64,000 nucleotides of DNA, taken from positions 193,387,620 to 193,451,619 of the forward strand of contig CM047805.1 of assembly GCA_026214975.1 (NCBI GenBank). Reading direction: 5' to 3'. The translations under genes and the position numbers were made by a program. The notes under the pieces were generated by a model, which did not search any database, was not told the DNA's origin, and saw only the letters and a program-made list of their open reading frames with translations. Each line of letters begins with the position of its first letter. Position 1 is the first letter of the stretch. Of this stretch, positions 21,410-32,917 are shown piece by piece. Origin of the DNA: Gentiana macrophylla (Eukaryota; Streptophyta; Magnoliopsida; Gentianales; Gentianaceae).

Positions 21410-21933
21410 TTTAACATTAATACATAATATATGTCAATTATCAAAGTGTTATACATATATTCTTATAAATACTATATGGATTCAAGTGGTAATGTTCTAT
21501 TACGTAAATATAGTATATCTTACACTTGTGGATTATATATATATGAACTAATAATTCATTGCAGGAAACTATTTATCCAGTCCAATTAATATTTTGAATT
21601 GGTCCCCAAATATATTATCCAACCCAATAATCTTATATTGTGTTTGGCACAACAAAGCCCAATCCTCTGATTAAACATCCGGCCCTGCCAATACATACAT
21701 CAAAACACATTATTCCCTAACCTAATTTTATCTCCACCTTCAGCTGTCCTCCCCATTAAACACTCCAGCCGTTTCCATCTTCATTAAAGAAAATAAACCA
21801 CTCCACCGTTTCTCCTTCTTCTCTTCTTGAAACTTCCACCATCTTCTCAGTCCGTCCAAATCATCGATAATACTTTGAATCTTTCCCGATGATGAAACCG
21901 TTCCGTCTTCGATCAAACTGAGTTGAAAAAGGT

Positions 21934-22400
21934 TTGACCTTTTCGGTCAAATCCTCGATACAGTCTCCGATGTTGAGGAAACCCCTATCTACATGGTCAT
22001 TAGCGTCTATGAATCGGTGCCAGGCGTTGAAGATGCAGCCTCTCTGTCAAAGGCATGGCGTTTTCCATTCTGATTGTATCGATTCACTCCCATGGCTGTT
22101 CATTTAATGCTGAATTCATGATGTTCTGAGGGAAGGTTTGACTGCTCTTAGTCTCTGGTCAAGATGCTGCACGAAATCGATGCTGAAATCGTCAAAAGCT
22201 TGACCCTTGTTGGTCAATCTTGAAACTTGCTCCACCATTGATGAGCTCAGATGAGGTCTGCTCCTATCCTACTTCCATGGTTCGAAATAGACGCTGAAAT
22301 GGTTTGAATGGTGTGCATGTCTGTTGACCTGAATTATCTCTTTGACCCGATTTCTGATTGCCTAATCCGATTTACATAAAAGGTAAAAACAGGTTTGACC
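21934..22400 (+). promoter_or_regulatory. W-box cluster in element C 5' LTR
   Basis: Ten TTGAC cores on both strands (21,934, 21,945, 22,138, 22,157, 22,191, 22,200, 22,212, 22,324, 22,342, 22,395), most extended to TTGACC or GGTCAA. TTGAC(C/T) is the WRKY transcription-factor site. The same array lies at 28,759-29,222 in the 3' LTR. It sits 0.85-1.3 kb upstream of the TATA box. Confidence 0.55.
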
Positions 22401-23256
22401 TTTTTTTTCTCAAGTCTTGTCTGAATAAGTGTTGAAATCGAAATCCATAAATTCGATTAAGGATTCACTGCATTTGTTTGATGAATTCATCTCATCTTTG
22501 TTTTATGATTCAAATTAGCTGTTATTTTCAGATTTAGTTAATGTTAAATTACATGAATGAAATGACGAAAATAACTCACTGATTTGATAAAAACAATAGT
22601 ATGATATGATTAATGAATCAATTGAGTCTGCATGTGCCAATCGGAGAGTGTGATATAGATCTACCTCTATGTATATATCATACTCGAACAAAACTCACTT
22701 ATCACTTTGGGATTATATTGACCATTCACTTCACTTAGCTGCATCCATATATACATATATATAATTGACTGAATGCTGTTGTATAGATACTATGCATATT
22801 TTGTAATTAATCAAGTATATAAATTCTCGTATTAAGCTAATTAGTGTCAGTTCTCTGAAATTAAATAAATCTTGAAAGTGATTAGTAAATCTTGAAATGA
22901 CCACCTTATGTAATAAATGAGTCTAAAATATTAGTATTATTTGACTGTTTATAAACTAATAACCATTGCTGTGAATGTTATCAAAAATATGAAAATGTTT
23001 TTATTTTATTAAAATTAACTGTGTCATTCTATGTAATAAACATGTCTCGAAAAATGCCTAGATGCCTTTTTGGAAAACTGAACCATCTATCACCTATTAT
23101 TAATAAATATAAAAACGAAAAGGTTTTCTAAATGAGTCAGCAAAGTTTTAAGAGTCTTCTTATCTCTCTTACTGCATTACAAGTTTCTATGTATGCCATT
23201 TAGAATCCCAAGTCATGTCATTTATTACACAACCACTGCATTGCTCACAGCACTGT

Positions 23257-23265
23257 CTATATAAT
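23257..23265 (+). promoter_or_regulatory. TATA box of element C 5' LTR
   Basis: CTATATAAT in CACTGTCTATATAATCTC, conserved in the 3' LTR at 30,091-30,099. Confidence 0.6.
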
Positions 23266-24547
23266 CTCAAAGACAACAAACTGATCTAGCAACTAAGCTG
23301 ATCAAACATTTTCTCAATACTAAAAATATCCTTGTATTTTGTAAATTGTTTGCCGTTGATTGTGGGATTGCTTCGAACTGGATAGGACTTGGATTGTTCT
23401 TGGTTCGTTTCAGGTGTGATTGCACTGTTCCTCTCACAATCTGAATGTGTGATTCATTGTCGAGAAGTTCACGTTTTTATTTATTGCTTTCAAAGTGCTA
23501 ATTTCAAACCGTGTCTTTTGTTTTTAGTATTTGATTGAATAAATACCGAGGTTGTATTTTATTCTGTTGTGTTAAACTTTAGAAAAAGAACTGTGATTGA
23601 AACTTACCGTGTGTCACAGTTGTGATTAAGTTTCAATCACTACAGTGTGATCTAAGGTTTAACAAGTCAGAATCCGTTTATCACTTGTATTTTGTTTTCT
23701 GTCTTGATTTTTGAATATTGAATTGAGAAGATCATTGTAATTGTAACTCTCAAAAGTATAGTGGAAATATATGTGGTGGTGGTGATTTATGTAGGATTGT
23801 ATGCTCTAGGAAAACAAGATCAAAAATTTGAATTAATGTGTGCTTAAAAGCTTGATTTGAAACATCACCTAAATTAGTTAATTATATCATTCTGTTAATC
23901 CTGAATTAATTAGACTAATTAATCATAGAAATATTATTTCTAAACATCCAAGTCTCTCTTGCTAAATCATTCTGAATATCCAGATTTTTGGTAAGAATAT
24001 TACTTCACTTGTATATCACAATTTGCTCGACATATTTTCGAAATATTTGATTAGTTTGTATAAACCATCGAGTGTGAATTTCTTTGAATAATTACACTAA
24101 AAGAAAATCACATCGTTGCACGCTCACTTACTCGACTTAGAATCAATATTTAATAAATCGATTTGTGTATATCTTGACTTGATATCATTCCACATATAAA
24201 TATTGTCTAAGGTCAACAATTAGCTATTTACAACCAATTTCTACGATTTATATATCTTGACCACAGAATTTGAGTGTTGTGTTCAAATTTGAAATACTCT
24301 TTCAATCAATCGAATTTAAGTAAAAGTGATATAAAACTCGATCACCTAGTATCTTAAGAACAACACGTTAACCGGTTAGTTCTTCCGCCTAATTTGGTCT
24401 AACAGCTTCCTAAGTAGTTGGAACTCCGTAATGAATTAAAGGCCTGAAATAAAGTTTGAAAAACTATTAGGTAAAATTTAAAAAGACTATATATCCTATT
24501 CACCCCCCCTTCTAGGATATATTATTGCGCATATACGATCCAACAAG

Positions 24548-24559
24548 TGGTATCGGAGC
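24548..24559 (+). other. Primer-binding site, Met-tRNA type, element C
   Basis: TGGTATCGGAGC, two bases after the LTR end, differs by one base from the usual copia TGGTATCAGAGC. The same variant is in element F at 54,896. Confidence 0.85.
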
Positions 24560-25215
24560 TTGGTTACTAGTTGATCTAGTTTTATATTACTCTATCTTTT
24601 GATCTAAGCTTGCTTCTGTGCTTAAGTTCTAAATCTGTCCTAAATTAGAAAGTTCTGATAATTAAAATTCGATTACCTACTTCTTGTGTCTGATCATACC
24701 TGAACATAATCTGTATTATGCAAAGATTCGTGCTGAAACTTTATATGCTGCATTATCCGAGCTGTTTTATTCAAATTGTATGATATGAATTGCTGTCTGT
24801 ACTTAATTGTGTAGCTGCCTCAAATCAGAAGTTCTGATAATTTTCTTAAATCAAGTACTGAACTATTTAGCTTTACTCTTATAGTTGAACAGATTTTGTG
24901 AAATTCTCTGCAAATTTCTGTGGACTATATTATTGTGACTGCTGTGAATCTGCTGCACTTTTAAGTCTGCTATTTTTCTGAAAATTTTGTGATCTTAATT
25001 TACTGGTACTATTCTATAATTTTTCTGTGATATATCTCACTTGTTTTTGTGAGTATTGGTAGACATTTTGATTACTCTTTCTTTGGATATTGACTTCATT
25101 GCTCGGTTTCAATCTACAGATCGGCTCCCGATTCAAAGACTTTCATTAATACTGTTAAAGCCCATAACATTTCCCATCTGATGCCTATACCTGCTTTTAC
25201 ACTTGCTTTTTCATA
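24560..25215 (+). other. Element C leader
   Basis: 656 bp between primer site and gag ATG, AT-rich, with repeated AGTTCTGATAATT and CTGCTGTGAAT-like words. No ORF. Confidence 0.55.
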
Positions 25216-26914
25216 ATGGACTCTGCAAATCAGTTTGCCAACTTTAGTGAGTTTCCTTCTTGGGATAGACCTCCTCACTTTGATGGGAATGACTATGATT
25301 TGTGGAAGAGTCATATGAGAATACATCTTGAAGCTATAGACATCCGTCTGTGGTATATTATTGAAGATGGATCATCCTTTCCAAGAAATAAACCAGTGTC
25401 AAAATCTGATGTTAAAAAATCTCTTTCATTCAATTCCAAAGCTTTAGAGATTTTAGTAAATGCTCTAAGTCCTCCTATTGCATGTCTTGTATCTTCTTGT
25501 TCAACTGCCAAAGATGTATGGCTGAGATTAGAAAGCAAATTTGAAGATACAATTCAGGAAATAGAAACCGAACAAAGACTTGTTAATTTTGGAATTTCAT
25601 CAAATTGTAACAACACCGAATCATCATCTTGTGCTAAAACTCTTTCGCGTAAGATGTTCCCTCGGTGTAGTAATGATGCATCCAAAAATACAATTGATCC
25701 AGAAAAATCTGATGAAGCGCTTGTGAATTTTGTTGCTTCATCTAATGATGGCTTAAGTGCTCAAATCAACTTTTATTCTGATGCTAAATCAAATGTGGAT
25801 ACGGAGGCTGAATCGAATGCCGATTCCAATGACGAAATGACTGCAAACACAAATGATTTAGAAGAATCTATCAAAGCTCATGCGAAAATTGCTGCTTCAT
25901 TTGATGATAAAAGGAGCCTGGATCAAAATGGTCTAATTATTCAAGTCTACATTGATTCAGAAGCTGAATTAAATGCGATTTCAGATGCTAAATCAAATGA
26001 GAATTCTAATGCCGACTCTATTGCAAACTCCGACTCCGACTCAGAAACCGAGGTAATCGAAGACATCTATTATTTTTGCAATCAATTTAAAAATAGATGT
26101 GATTTATTAGAAGCTGAAAATGAACGATTAAAAGATAATTTACTTGAGAAAAATGATCTTGCTATCTCTTTAATGGATACTAATACCAGTTAGAATTTAC
26201 TCTTAACACCTTAAGAGCTGAATTAGAAATACTTAAAAGTGAGCGAACTGTTATTCCACAAGCTATTCCAATGCTTAATCGGTTATCAACCGTTGTGGAT
26301 ACATCTCACTCATCTCTAGATGATTCTTTAATTCACACTGATCTCATTTCAGATCTTCACTTGGAAGCATCTCGGAGTGAGACTGTAGTCACTGAATTAA
26401 ATAATCAAGAAAATCATTTTATTCCCCAACCTGTTATATTTGAACGAATAAAATCACCCAAGTATGTTTCATCTACACGATCACACACATCACAACGTAC
26501 TTTGGACGCTAAAAAGAATTTTTATATAAAGAATCATGCATTTTTGTATGATAAAAAGAGTTCTAGGAATTTCCGTCCAAAGAACAATTTTTATCACAAT
26601 AATCATGCTAAACCTAGATATCATGTTTCGAGGATTCATAGACCATTAAACTACACCTATAACACCAACAATTATGCCCCACGTGTTGCTCAATATCACA
26701 ATTGGAAAACTCACTATCAATACCCACGTAATTCTTGTTCACACTATGTACCGCATACTTATCGATCTTATGGATATAATGAACAACCTTTTAGGACCTA
26801 TGGTACTAATTGGAATGTTCACAAACCTAAGGTCAAACAAGAATGGGTTCCAAAAGTAAAAAAGGTTTGGGTTCCAAAATCCTCATTGACTAACATTCAA
26901 GGACCCAACGTATA
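25216..26914 (+). pseudogene. gag: Sirevirus gag, one frameshift
   Basis: The N-terminus has FPSWDRPPHFDGNDYDLWKS (residues 13-32), the classic copia gag start, followed by the UBN2-like helical region (AKDVWLRLESKFEDTIQEIE). An unusual Asp/Asn/Ser-rich middle follows (residues 170-290, with repeats of DAKSN and DSEAE), then a coiled coil (FKNRCDLLEAENERLKDNLL). The reading shifts by one base near 26,185 and continues to a basic Tyr/His/Asn-rich tail ending KQEWVPKVKKVWVPKSS. The WVPK ending is typical of Sirevirus gag just before protease. No CCHC finger is evident. With one repair it would be a gag of about 565 residues. Confidence 0.85.
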
Positions 26915-27593
26915 AAGGGTACCATATGTTTATCTTTATTTTGCAGTTACTATCACATTTGTGGAATTCATTCAAATTGCAAAACTCCAAGTAGTATTGA
27001 TGCTCAAATGAAGTCCTTTGATGAGTCATCATTGCCACAATTTGATCGGGAAGTTCTCTTTAACACATATTTACATTATTTCAATTACAGCTTAATTAAT
27101 GAATTTTTTTTTGGATAACCAAAACCGCAACTTAATGAACACTTATAAAATGCAACGAAGTGATATTTTTTTTGGTGTACAATAGTGAAGTTTTATAAAA
27201 TAATTAGTTGTATGTTATTGCACCAAGTCCTTTTTGGTAACAACTCAATTGACATCCCAAGTTCATATATTGCCTAAAATTCAACGGTCCAACATTTTTT
27301 TTTAAACTCAGCTGATGGCCTAACATCACATTTTAGGCCTCAAAGGAAATTACCAAAGTCCAACCCATACACATTATTATGTGATACTCAACCCGATGGG
27401 CTTAGATTTTCTCTGCAGTATCAAATATTTCGGCCCTTTTATCTACCTCAATACCGTTGGTAACAGTTCTATAAGTACCTTTCATCCACATCCGATGCAT
27501 CAATAATAGGGAAGTGCCTTATACTCTCGTATCCTTTACATCACGTTTCTCTTTTCTCCTATTTAATGGCATGTTTGATTGATTTTCAAAATT
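26915..27593 (+). other. Element C post-gag spacer
   Basis: Begins with TTATCTTTATTTTGCAG (ends 26,946), an acceptor-like sequence also found right after gag in element F. Further on is a possible internal TATA (CTATAAGTA, 27,469-27,477), a pyrimidine-rich leader and ATGGCATG near 27,566. No pol sequence. I infer the remnant of a second transcription unit like that in F, without its ORF. Confidence 0.45.
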
Positions 27594-27782
27594 AAGGGGG
27601 AGAAGAGAATTATAAAGCCTTAGTAAAGGGGGAGCGATAATATGAATGAAATAACTTATTTTCATATATACACTAAAACACCTAAGACTCGTATTAAGGG
27701 GGAGCTTGGTTTTAGGGGGAGCTATTATCGATCCTTAAAAGCTTTAATAAAGAGTAATTATGAAAATGAATCAAAGGGGGAG
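27594..27782 (+). other. Multiple polypurine tracts of element C
   Basis: AAGGGGGAG or a close variant at 27,594, 27,625, 27,694, 27,711 and 27,773; the last abuts the 3' LTR. Repeated PPTs in this place are a known Sirevirus hallmark and would prime plus-strand DNA. Confidence 0.8.
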
Positions 27783-28758
27783 AATTGTTGTGAAATGGTT
27801 GATTGATTTTCACATGTCCCATTTGATTAAATCTTTTATGTATCACTTATTTATCAATGTGCTAGATTCCATCTTAATATATTTAATGTATCAATTCACT
27901 ATACATTAATATATTAAGCTTCTCACATGATAAAAGATAGATAGCACTATAACTACATTGTCTCATACAATATGCTATAAATACTATACATTATACGACA
28001 CAAAAATAAACCCTAAGTTGTATATTTAATATGTTATATATATTATATTGACTAGTGTATTCTTAATTCACTATTTCGTGTGATACACTAATAATATTGC
28101 TGCAGGATACTCAATTAACATCTATGTTGGGCTCCTACTCTCTCGGTCCAATGGGCAACATTTATATTTTTGGTTGGGCTTAAAACTCTTCTAGCCCAAT
28201 GATTAAGCCCTATCCATTATTCCTCCCACTTTAACATTAATACATAATATATGTCAATTATCAAAGTGTTATACATATATTCTTATAAATACTATATGGC
28301 TACAATTCAAGTGGTAATGTTCTATTACGTAAATATAGTATATCTTAAAATTGTGGATTATATATATATGAACTAATAATTCATTGCAGGAAACTATTTA
28401 TCCAGTCCAATTAATATTTTGAATTGGTCCCCAAATATATTATCCAACCCAATAATCTTATATTGTGTTTGGCACAACAAAGCCCAATCCTCTGATTAAA
28501 CATCCGGCCCTGCCAATACATACATCAAAACACATTATTCCCTAACCTAATTTTATCTCCACCTTCAGCTGTCCTCCCCATTAAACACTCCAGCCGTTTC
28601 CATCTTCATTAAAGAAAATAAACCACTCCACCGTTTCTCCTTCTTCTCTTCTTGAAACTTCCACCATCTTCTCAGTCCGTCCAAATCATCGATAATACTT
28701 TGAATCTTTCCCGATGATGAAACCGTTCCGTCTTCGATCAAACTGAGTTGAAAAAGGT

Positions 28759-29222
28759 TTGACCTTTTCGGTCAAATCCTCGATACAGTCTCCGATGTTG
28801 AGGAAACCCCTATCTACATGGTCATTAGCGTCTGAATCGGTGCCAGGCGTTGAAGATGCAGCCTCTCTGTCAAAGGCATGGCGTTTTCCATTCTGATTGT
28901 ATCGATTCACTCCCATGGCTGTTCATTTAATGCTGAATTCATGATGTTCTGAGGGAAGGTTTGACTGCTCTTAGTCTCTGGTCAAGATGCTGCACGAAAT
29001 CGATGCTGAAATCGTCAAAAGCTTGACCCTTGTTGGTCAATCTTGAAACTTGCTCCACCATTGATGAGCTCAGATGAGGTCTGCTCCTATCCTGCTTCCA
29101 TGGTTCGAAATAGACGCTGAAATGGTTCGAATGGTGTGCATGTCTGTTGACCTGAATTATCTCTTTGACCCGATTTCTGATTGCCTAATCCGATTTACAT
29201 AAAAGGTAAAACAGGTTTGACC
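28759..29222 (+). promoter_or_regulatory. W-box cluster in element C 3' LTR
   Basis: Same TTGAC/GTCAA array as the 5' LTR, retained despite other changes between the copies. Confidence 0.55.
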
Positions 29223-30090
29223 TTTTTTTTCTCAAGTCTTGTCTGAATAAGTGTTGAAATCGAAATCCATAAATTCGATTAAGGATTCACTTATTCATTG
29301 CATTTGTTTGATGAAATCATCTCATCTTTGTTTTATGATTCAAATTAGCTGTTATTTTCAGATTTAGTTAATGTTAAATTACATGAATGAAATGACGAAA
29401 ATAACTCACTGATTTGATAAAAACAATAGTATGATATGATTAATGAATCAATCGAGTCTGCATGTGCCAATCGGAGAGTGTGATATAGATCTACCTCTAT
29501 GTATATATCATACTCGAACAAAACTCACTTATCACTTTGGGATTATATTGACCATTCACTTCACTTAGCTGCATCCATATATACATATATATAATTGACT
29601 GAATGCTGTTGTATAGATACTATGCATATTTTGTAATTAATCAAGTATATAAATTCTCGTATTAAGCTAATTAGTGTCAGTTCTCTGAAATTAAATAAAT
29701 CTTGAAAGTGATTAGTAAATCTTGAAATGACCACCTTATGTAATAAATGAGTCTAAAATATTAGTATTATTAGACTGTTTTATAAACTAATAACCATTCT
29801 TTGTGAATGTTATCAAAAATATGAAAATGTTTTTATTTTATTAAAATTAACTGTGTCATTCTATGTAATAAACATGTCTCGAAAAATGCCTAGATGCCTT
29901 TTTGGAAAACTGAACCATCTATCACCTATTATTAATAAATATAAAAACGAAAAGGTTTTCTAAATGAGTCAAACAAAGTTTTAAGAGTCTTCTTATCTCT
30001 CTTTCTTGCATTACAAGTTTCTATGTATGCCATTTAGAATCCCAAGTCATGTCATTTATTACACAACCACTGCATTGCTCACAGCACTGT

Positions 30091-30099
30091 CTATATAAT
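30091..30099 (+). promoter_or_regulatory. TATA box of element C 3' LTR
   Basis: CTATATAAT, same context as 23,257. From here transcription would read out into antisense copia RT. Confidence 0.55.
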
Positions 30100-31382
30100 C
30101 TCAAAGACAACAAACTGATCTAGCAACTAAGCTGATCAAACATTTTCTCAATACTAAAAATATCCTTGTATTTTGTAAATTGTTTGCCGTTGATTGTGGG
30201 ATTGCTTCTGGAACTGGATAGGACTTGGATTGTTCCTTGGTTCGTTTCAGGTGTGATTGCACCGTTCCTCTCACAATCTGAATCTGTGTGATTCATTGTC
30301 GAGAAGTTCACGCTTTTATTTATTGCTTTCAAAGTGCTAATTTCAAACCGTGTCTTTTGTTTTTAGTATTTGATTGAATAAATACCGAGGTTGTATTTTA
30401 TTCTCATTGTGTTAAACTTTAGAACAAGAACTGTGATTGAAACTTACCGTGTGTCACAGTTGTGATTAAGTTTCAATCACTATAGTGTGATCTAAGGTTT
30501 AACAAGTCAGAATCCGTTTATCACTTGTATTTTGTTTTCTGTCTTGATTTTTGAATATTGAATTGAGAAGATCATTGTAACTGTAACTCTCAAAAGTATA
30601 GTGGAAATATATGTGGTGGTGGTGATTTATGTAGGATTGTATGCTCTAGGAAAACAAGATCAAAAATCTGAATTAATGTGTGCTTAAAAGCTTGATTTGA
30701 AACATCACCTAAATTAGTTAATTATATCATTCTGTTAATCCTGAATTAATTAGACTAATTAATCATAGAAATATTATTTCTAAACATCCAAGTCTCTCTT
30801 GCTAAATCATTCTGAATATCCAGATTTTTGGTAAGAATATTACTTCACTTGTATATCAGCTGCTCTGACATATTTCTGGAAATATTTGATTAGTTTGTAT
30901 AAACCATCAGAGTGTGAATTTGCTGAATAATTACACTAAAAGAAAATCACATCGCTGCACGCTCACGTTAAACACTCGACTTAGAATCAATATTTAATAA
31001 ATCTGTTTTGTGTATGTCAGACTTGATATCTGCTCCACGATAAATATTGTCTAAGGTCAACAATTAGCTATTTACAACCAGCTGCTGATTTATATATCTT
31101 GACCACAGAATTTGAGTGTTGTGTTCAAATTTGAAATACTCTTTCAATCAATCGAATTTAAGTAAAAGTGATATAAAACTCGATCACCTAGTATCTTAGG
31201 AACAACACGTTAACCGGTTAGTTCTTCCGCCTAATTTGGTCTAACAGCTTCCTAAGTAGTTGGAACTCCGTAATTAATTAAAGGCCTGAAATAAAGTTTG
31301 AAAAACTATTAGGTAAAATTTAAAAAGACTATATATCCTATTCACCCTCTAGGATATATTATTGCGCATATACGATCCAACA

Positions 31383-32289
31383 CTGGTCGAGTAAACAACA
31401 AATACTGTAGGCTGCCAATAACCATACGATATTCCGAGGCATCGTCAAGCGGTGTTCCAGACGTAGCAGTGAGTCCAGAAATGTTAGTAGGCAGTGGAGT
31501 AGTAACAGAGTTTGCCTGATCCATATGAAGACGAGCCAATAAATCAGTGGCATACCGCTTTTGAGATGAAACACAACCGCGGGCGTTGTAAATGATCTCA
31601 ATGCCAAGAAAGTACAAAAGGACCCCAAGTCTTTGAGTGCGAATCTGTGCCCCAAAAGAGAGATAAAAGACTCAAGAGCCTTAGAGTCATTCCCAGTAAT
31701 AATCAGATCATCCACATATACCAAGATATAAATAGTTGTGCCACAAGAATTATGAATAAATAATGAAGAGTCAGCATCCGCATTCCTGAATTTGTTGGCG
31801 AGGAGAAAACCCTTAAGCTCATCATACCAAGCTCGAGGTGCCTATTTCAAACCATAAATTTCCTTACGCAATTTGCACACGTGAGTAGGATGATCAGAAC
31901 TAACAAAACCAGTAGGTTGTGCGAGATAAACATCTTCTGATAAGTGACCACTGAAGAAAGGCAATATTAATATCAAAGTCGGGCGCAGAGACCACCCCGC
32001 GATAGAGCTAGAGTAGAACAAAAGCTCAAATCTTGTAGTTTGCTTAACCACCGGATGAAGGTCTCATAATAATCCACACCAGACGCTAAGCAAACCCTTT
32101 AGCCACAGGCGAGCCTTGTAGCGATCAACAGAACCATCCGCATGATGCTTAATACGAAAAATCCACTTAGAGCCAATGACATTATAGTGAGGATGAGAGG
32201 GAACAAGTTCCCAGGTCTCATTACGAAGGAGAGCATCATATTCCTCTTGCATAGCAGTTCTCCACTTAGGGTTTTTGAGTGCTTGGGTG
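31383..32289 (-). pseudogene. Ale-like copia reverse transcriptase (broken, 3' part missing)
   Basis: Reading leftward from the hAT MITE: ALKNPKWRTAMQEEYDALLR, GSKWIFRIKHHADGSVDRYK, frameshifts near 32,100, VYLAQPTGF...VCKLRKEIYGLK, the catalytic VYVDDLIITGND (about 31,724-31,690), a frameshift near 31,630, YFLGIEIIYNARG...SQKRYATDLL, and SLQYLLFTRPVL at the end. It is cut at 31,382 by the 3' LTR of element C, so RNase H and the 3' LTR are absent. The YVDD box is intact; at least three frameshifts are not. Confidence 0.85.
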
Positions 32290-32297
32290 ACTGTGGT
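32290..32297. repeat. hAT MITE 1 target duplication, left
   Basis: ACTGTGGT, identical to 32,910-32,917. Eight bases is the hAT footprint. Confidence 0.9.
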
Positions 32298-32657
32298 TAG
32301 GGCTGTAAACGAACCGAACCCTACCGAACCCTGGTAGGGTTCGAGCTAGGCTCGAATTTTTCGAACCTAAGGTTCGGCTTGGCTCGAACTGATCGAACCT
32401 TAATTTAGCAAGGTTCGGCTCGGGTTCGAACTGGAATATTAGGAAACATGTTCGGTCCGGTTCGGCTCGAACCTGTTCGAACCATTCGAACATGTTCGGA
32501 CCGTTAGAACATGTTCGGACCGTTCGAACAGGTTCGGCTCGAACATGCTCGAACCGTTCGAACATGTTCGGCTCGAATCAGTAACCAAATTTCAGAGTGA
32601 GACCGAATGTTCTAACTTCTAACCCTAATTTGATTTTGATTTCTATTTTAATTTAAT

Positions 32658-32729
<72 letters not shown>

Positions 32730-32909
32730 ATTTTTTTTTAAATATAAAATAGTTCGAGTTTTAACGTGTTTGATACGGTTCGGCTCGATAGATTTAATAT
32801 CAAATACCTAACGCTCGCTCGACGTTGAAGGTTCAAATCGAACTCGAATCGAGCTTTTTCGAGCCGAATACATGAATCGAATCGAATATTGACGTTCATT
32901 TACAGCCTA
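32298..32909 (+). mobile_element. hAT MITE 1 (612 bp) with GTTCGAAC repeats and TA microsatellite
   Basis: Terminal inverted repeats TAGGGCTGTAAACGAA and its complement with one mismatch, perfect 8-bp target duplication, no coding capacity. The interior has many TTCGAAC/GTTCGG half-sites (32,330-32,580 and 32,770-32,890) and a (TA)n run. It interrupts copia between the protein-linker region and RT, and is non-autonomous. Confidence 0.92.
32662..32725 (+). repeat. (TA)n microsatellite
   Basis: Some 64 bp of uninterrupted TA inside hAT MITE 1. Long TA runs can extrude cruciforms and are length-unstable. Confidence 0.9.
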
Positions 32910-32917
32910 ACTGTGGT
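32910..32917. repeat. hAT MITE 1 target duplication, right
   Basis: ACTGTGGT, matching the left copy exactly. Confidence 0.9.

Larger units (their letters stand above)
21410..24545 (+). repeat. Element C 5' LTR, truncated (3,136 bp)
   Basis: Homology with the 3' LTR begins at TTTAACATTAATAC and ends CGATCCAACA, before the primer site. It contains ten TTGAC cores (21,934-22,400), a TATA box (23,257-23,265), and a C7 tract near 24,501 just before the end. Confidence 0.9.
21410..31382 (+). mobile_element. Element C: gag-only Sirevirus (Ty1/copia), 5' LTR truncated
   Basis: Two near-identical long repeats (21,410-24,545 and 28,230-31,382) flank a 3.2-kb interior with a Met-type primer site, a Sirevirus gag and five AAGGGGGAG tracts before the 3' LTR. 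Multiple polypurine tracts are a described Sirevirus signature. No protease, integrase, RT or RNase H sequence is present. The 3' LTR starts TGTTGTGAAATGG at 27,786; the 5' LTR lacks the first 444 bp. The right flank is the Ale-like copia RT and the left flank is the MULE, with no duplication, so a deletion removed the left edge. It matches the published idea of TR-GAG elements. Confidence 0.87.
27786..31382 (+). repeat. Element C 3' LTR (3,597 bp)
   Basis: Starts TGTTGTGAAATGG immediately after the last polypurine tract and ends CGATCCAACA. From 28,230 it matches the 5' LTR closely. The first 444 bp have no partner in the window. A dense patch of differences lies at 30,857-31,085. TTGAC array 28,759-29,222; TATA 30,091-30,099. 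Confidence 0.88.

Noticed and set aside
25216..26193. Host gene with a retroposon-like N-terminus
   Set aside because: LTRs, primer site, multiple polypurine tracts and the WVPK gag end make it a Sirevirus gag.
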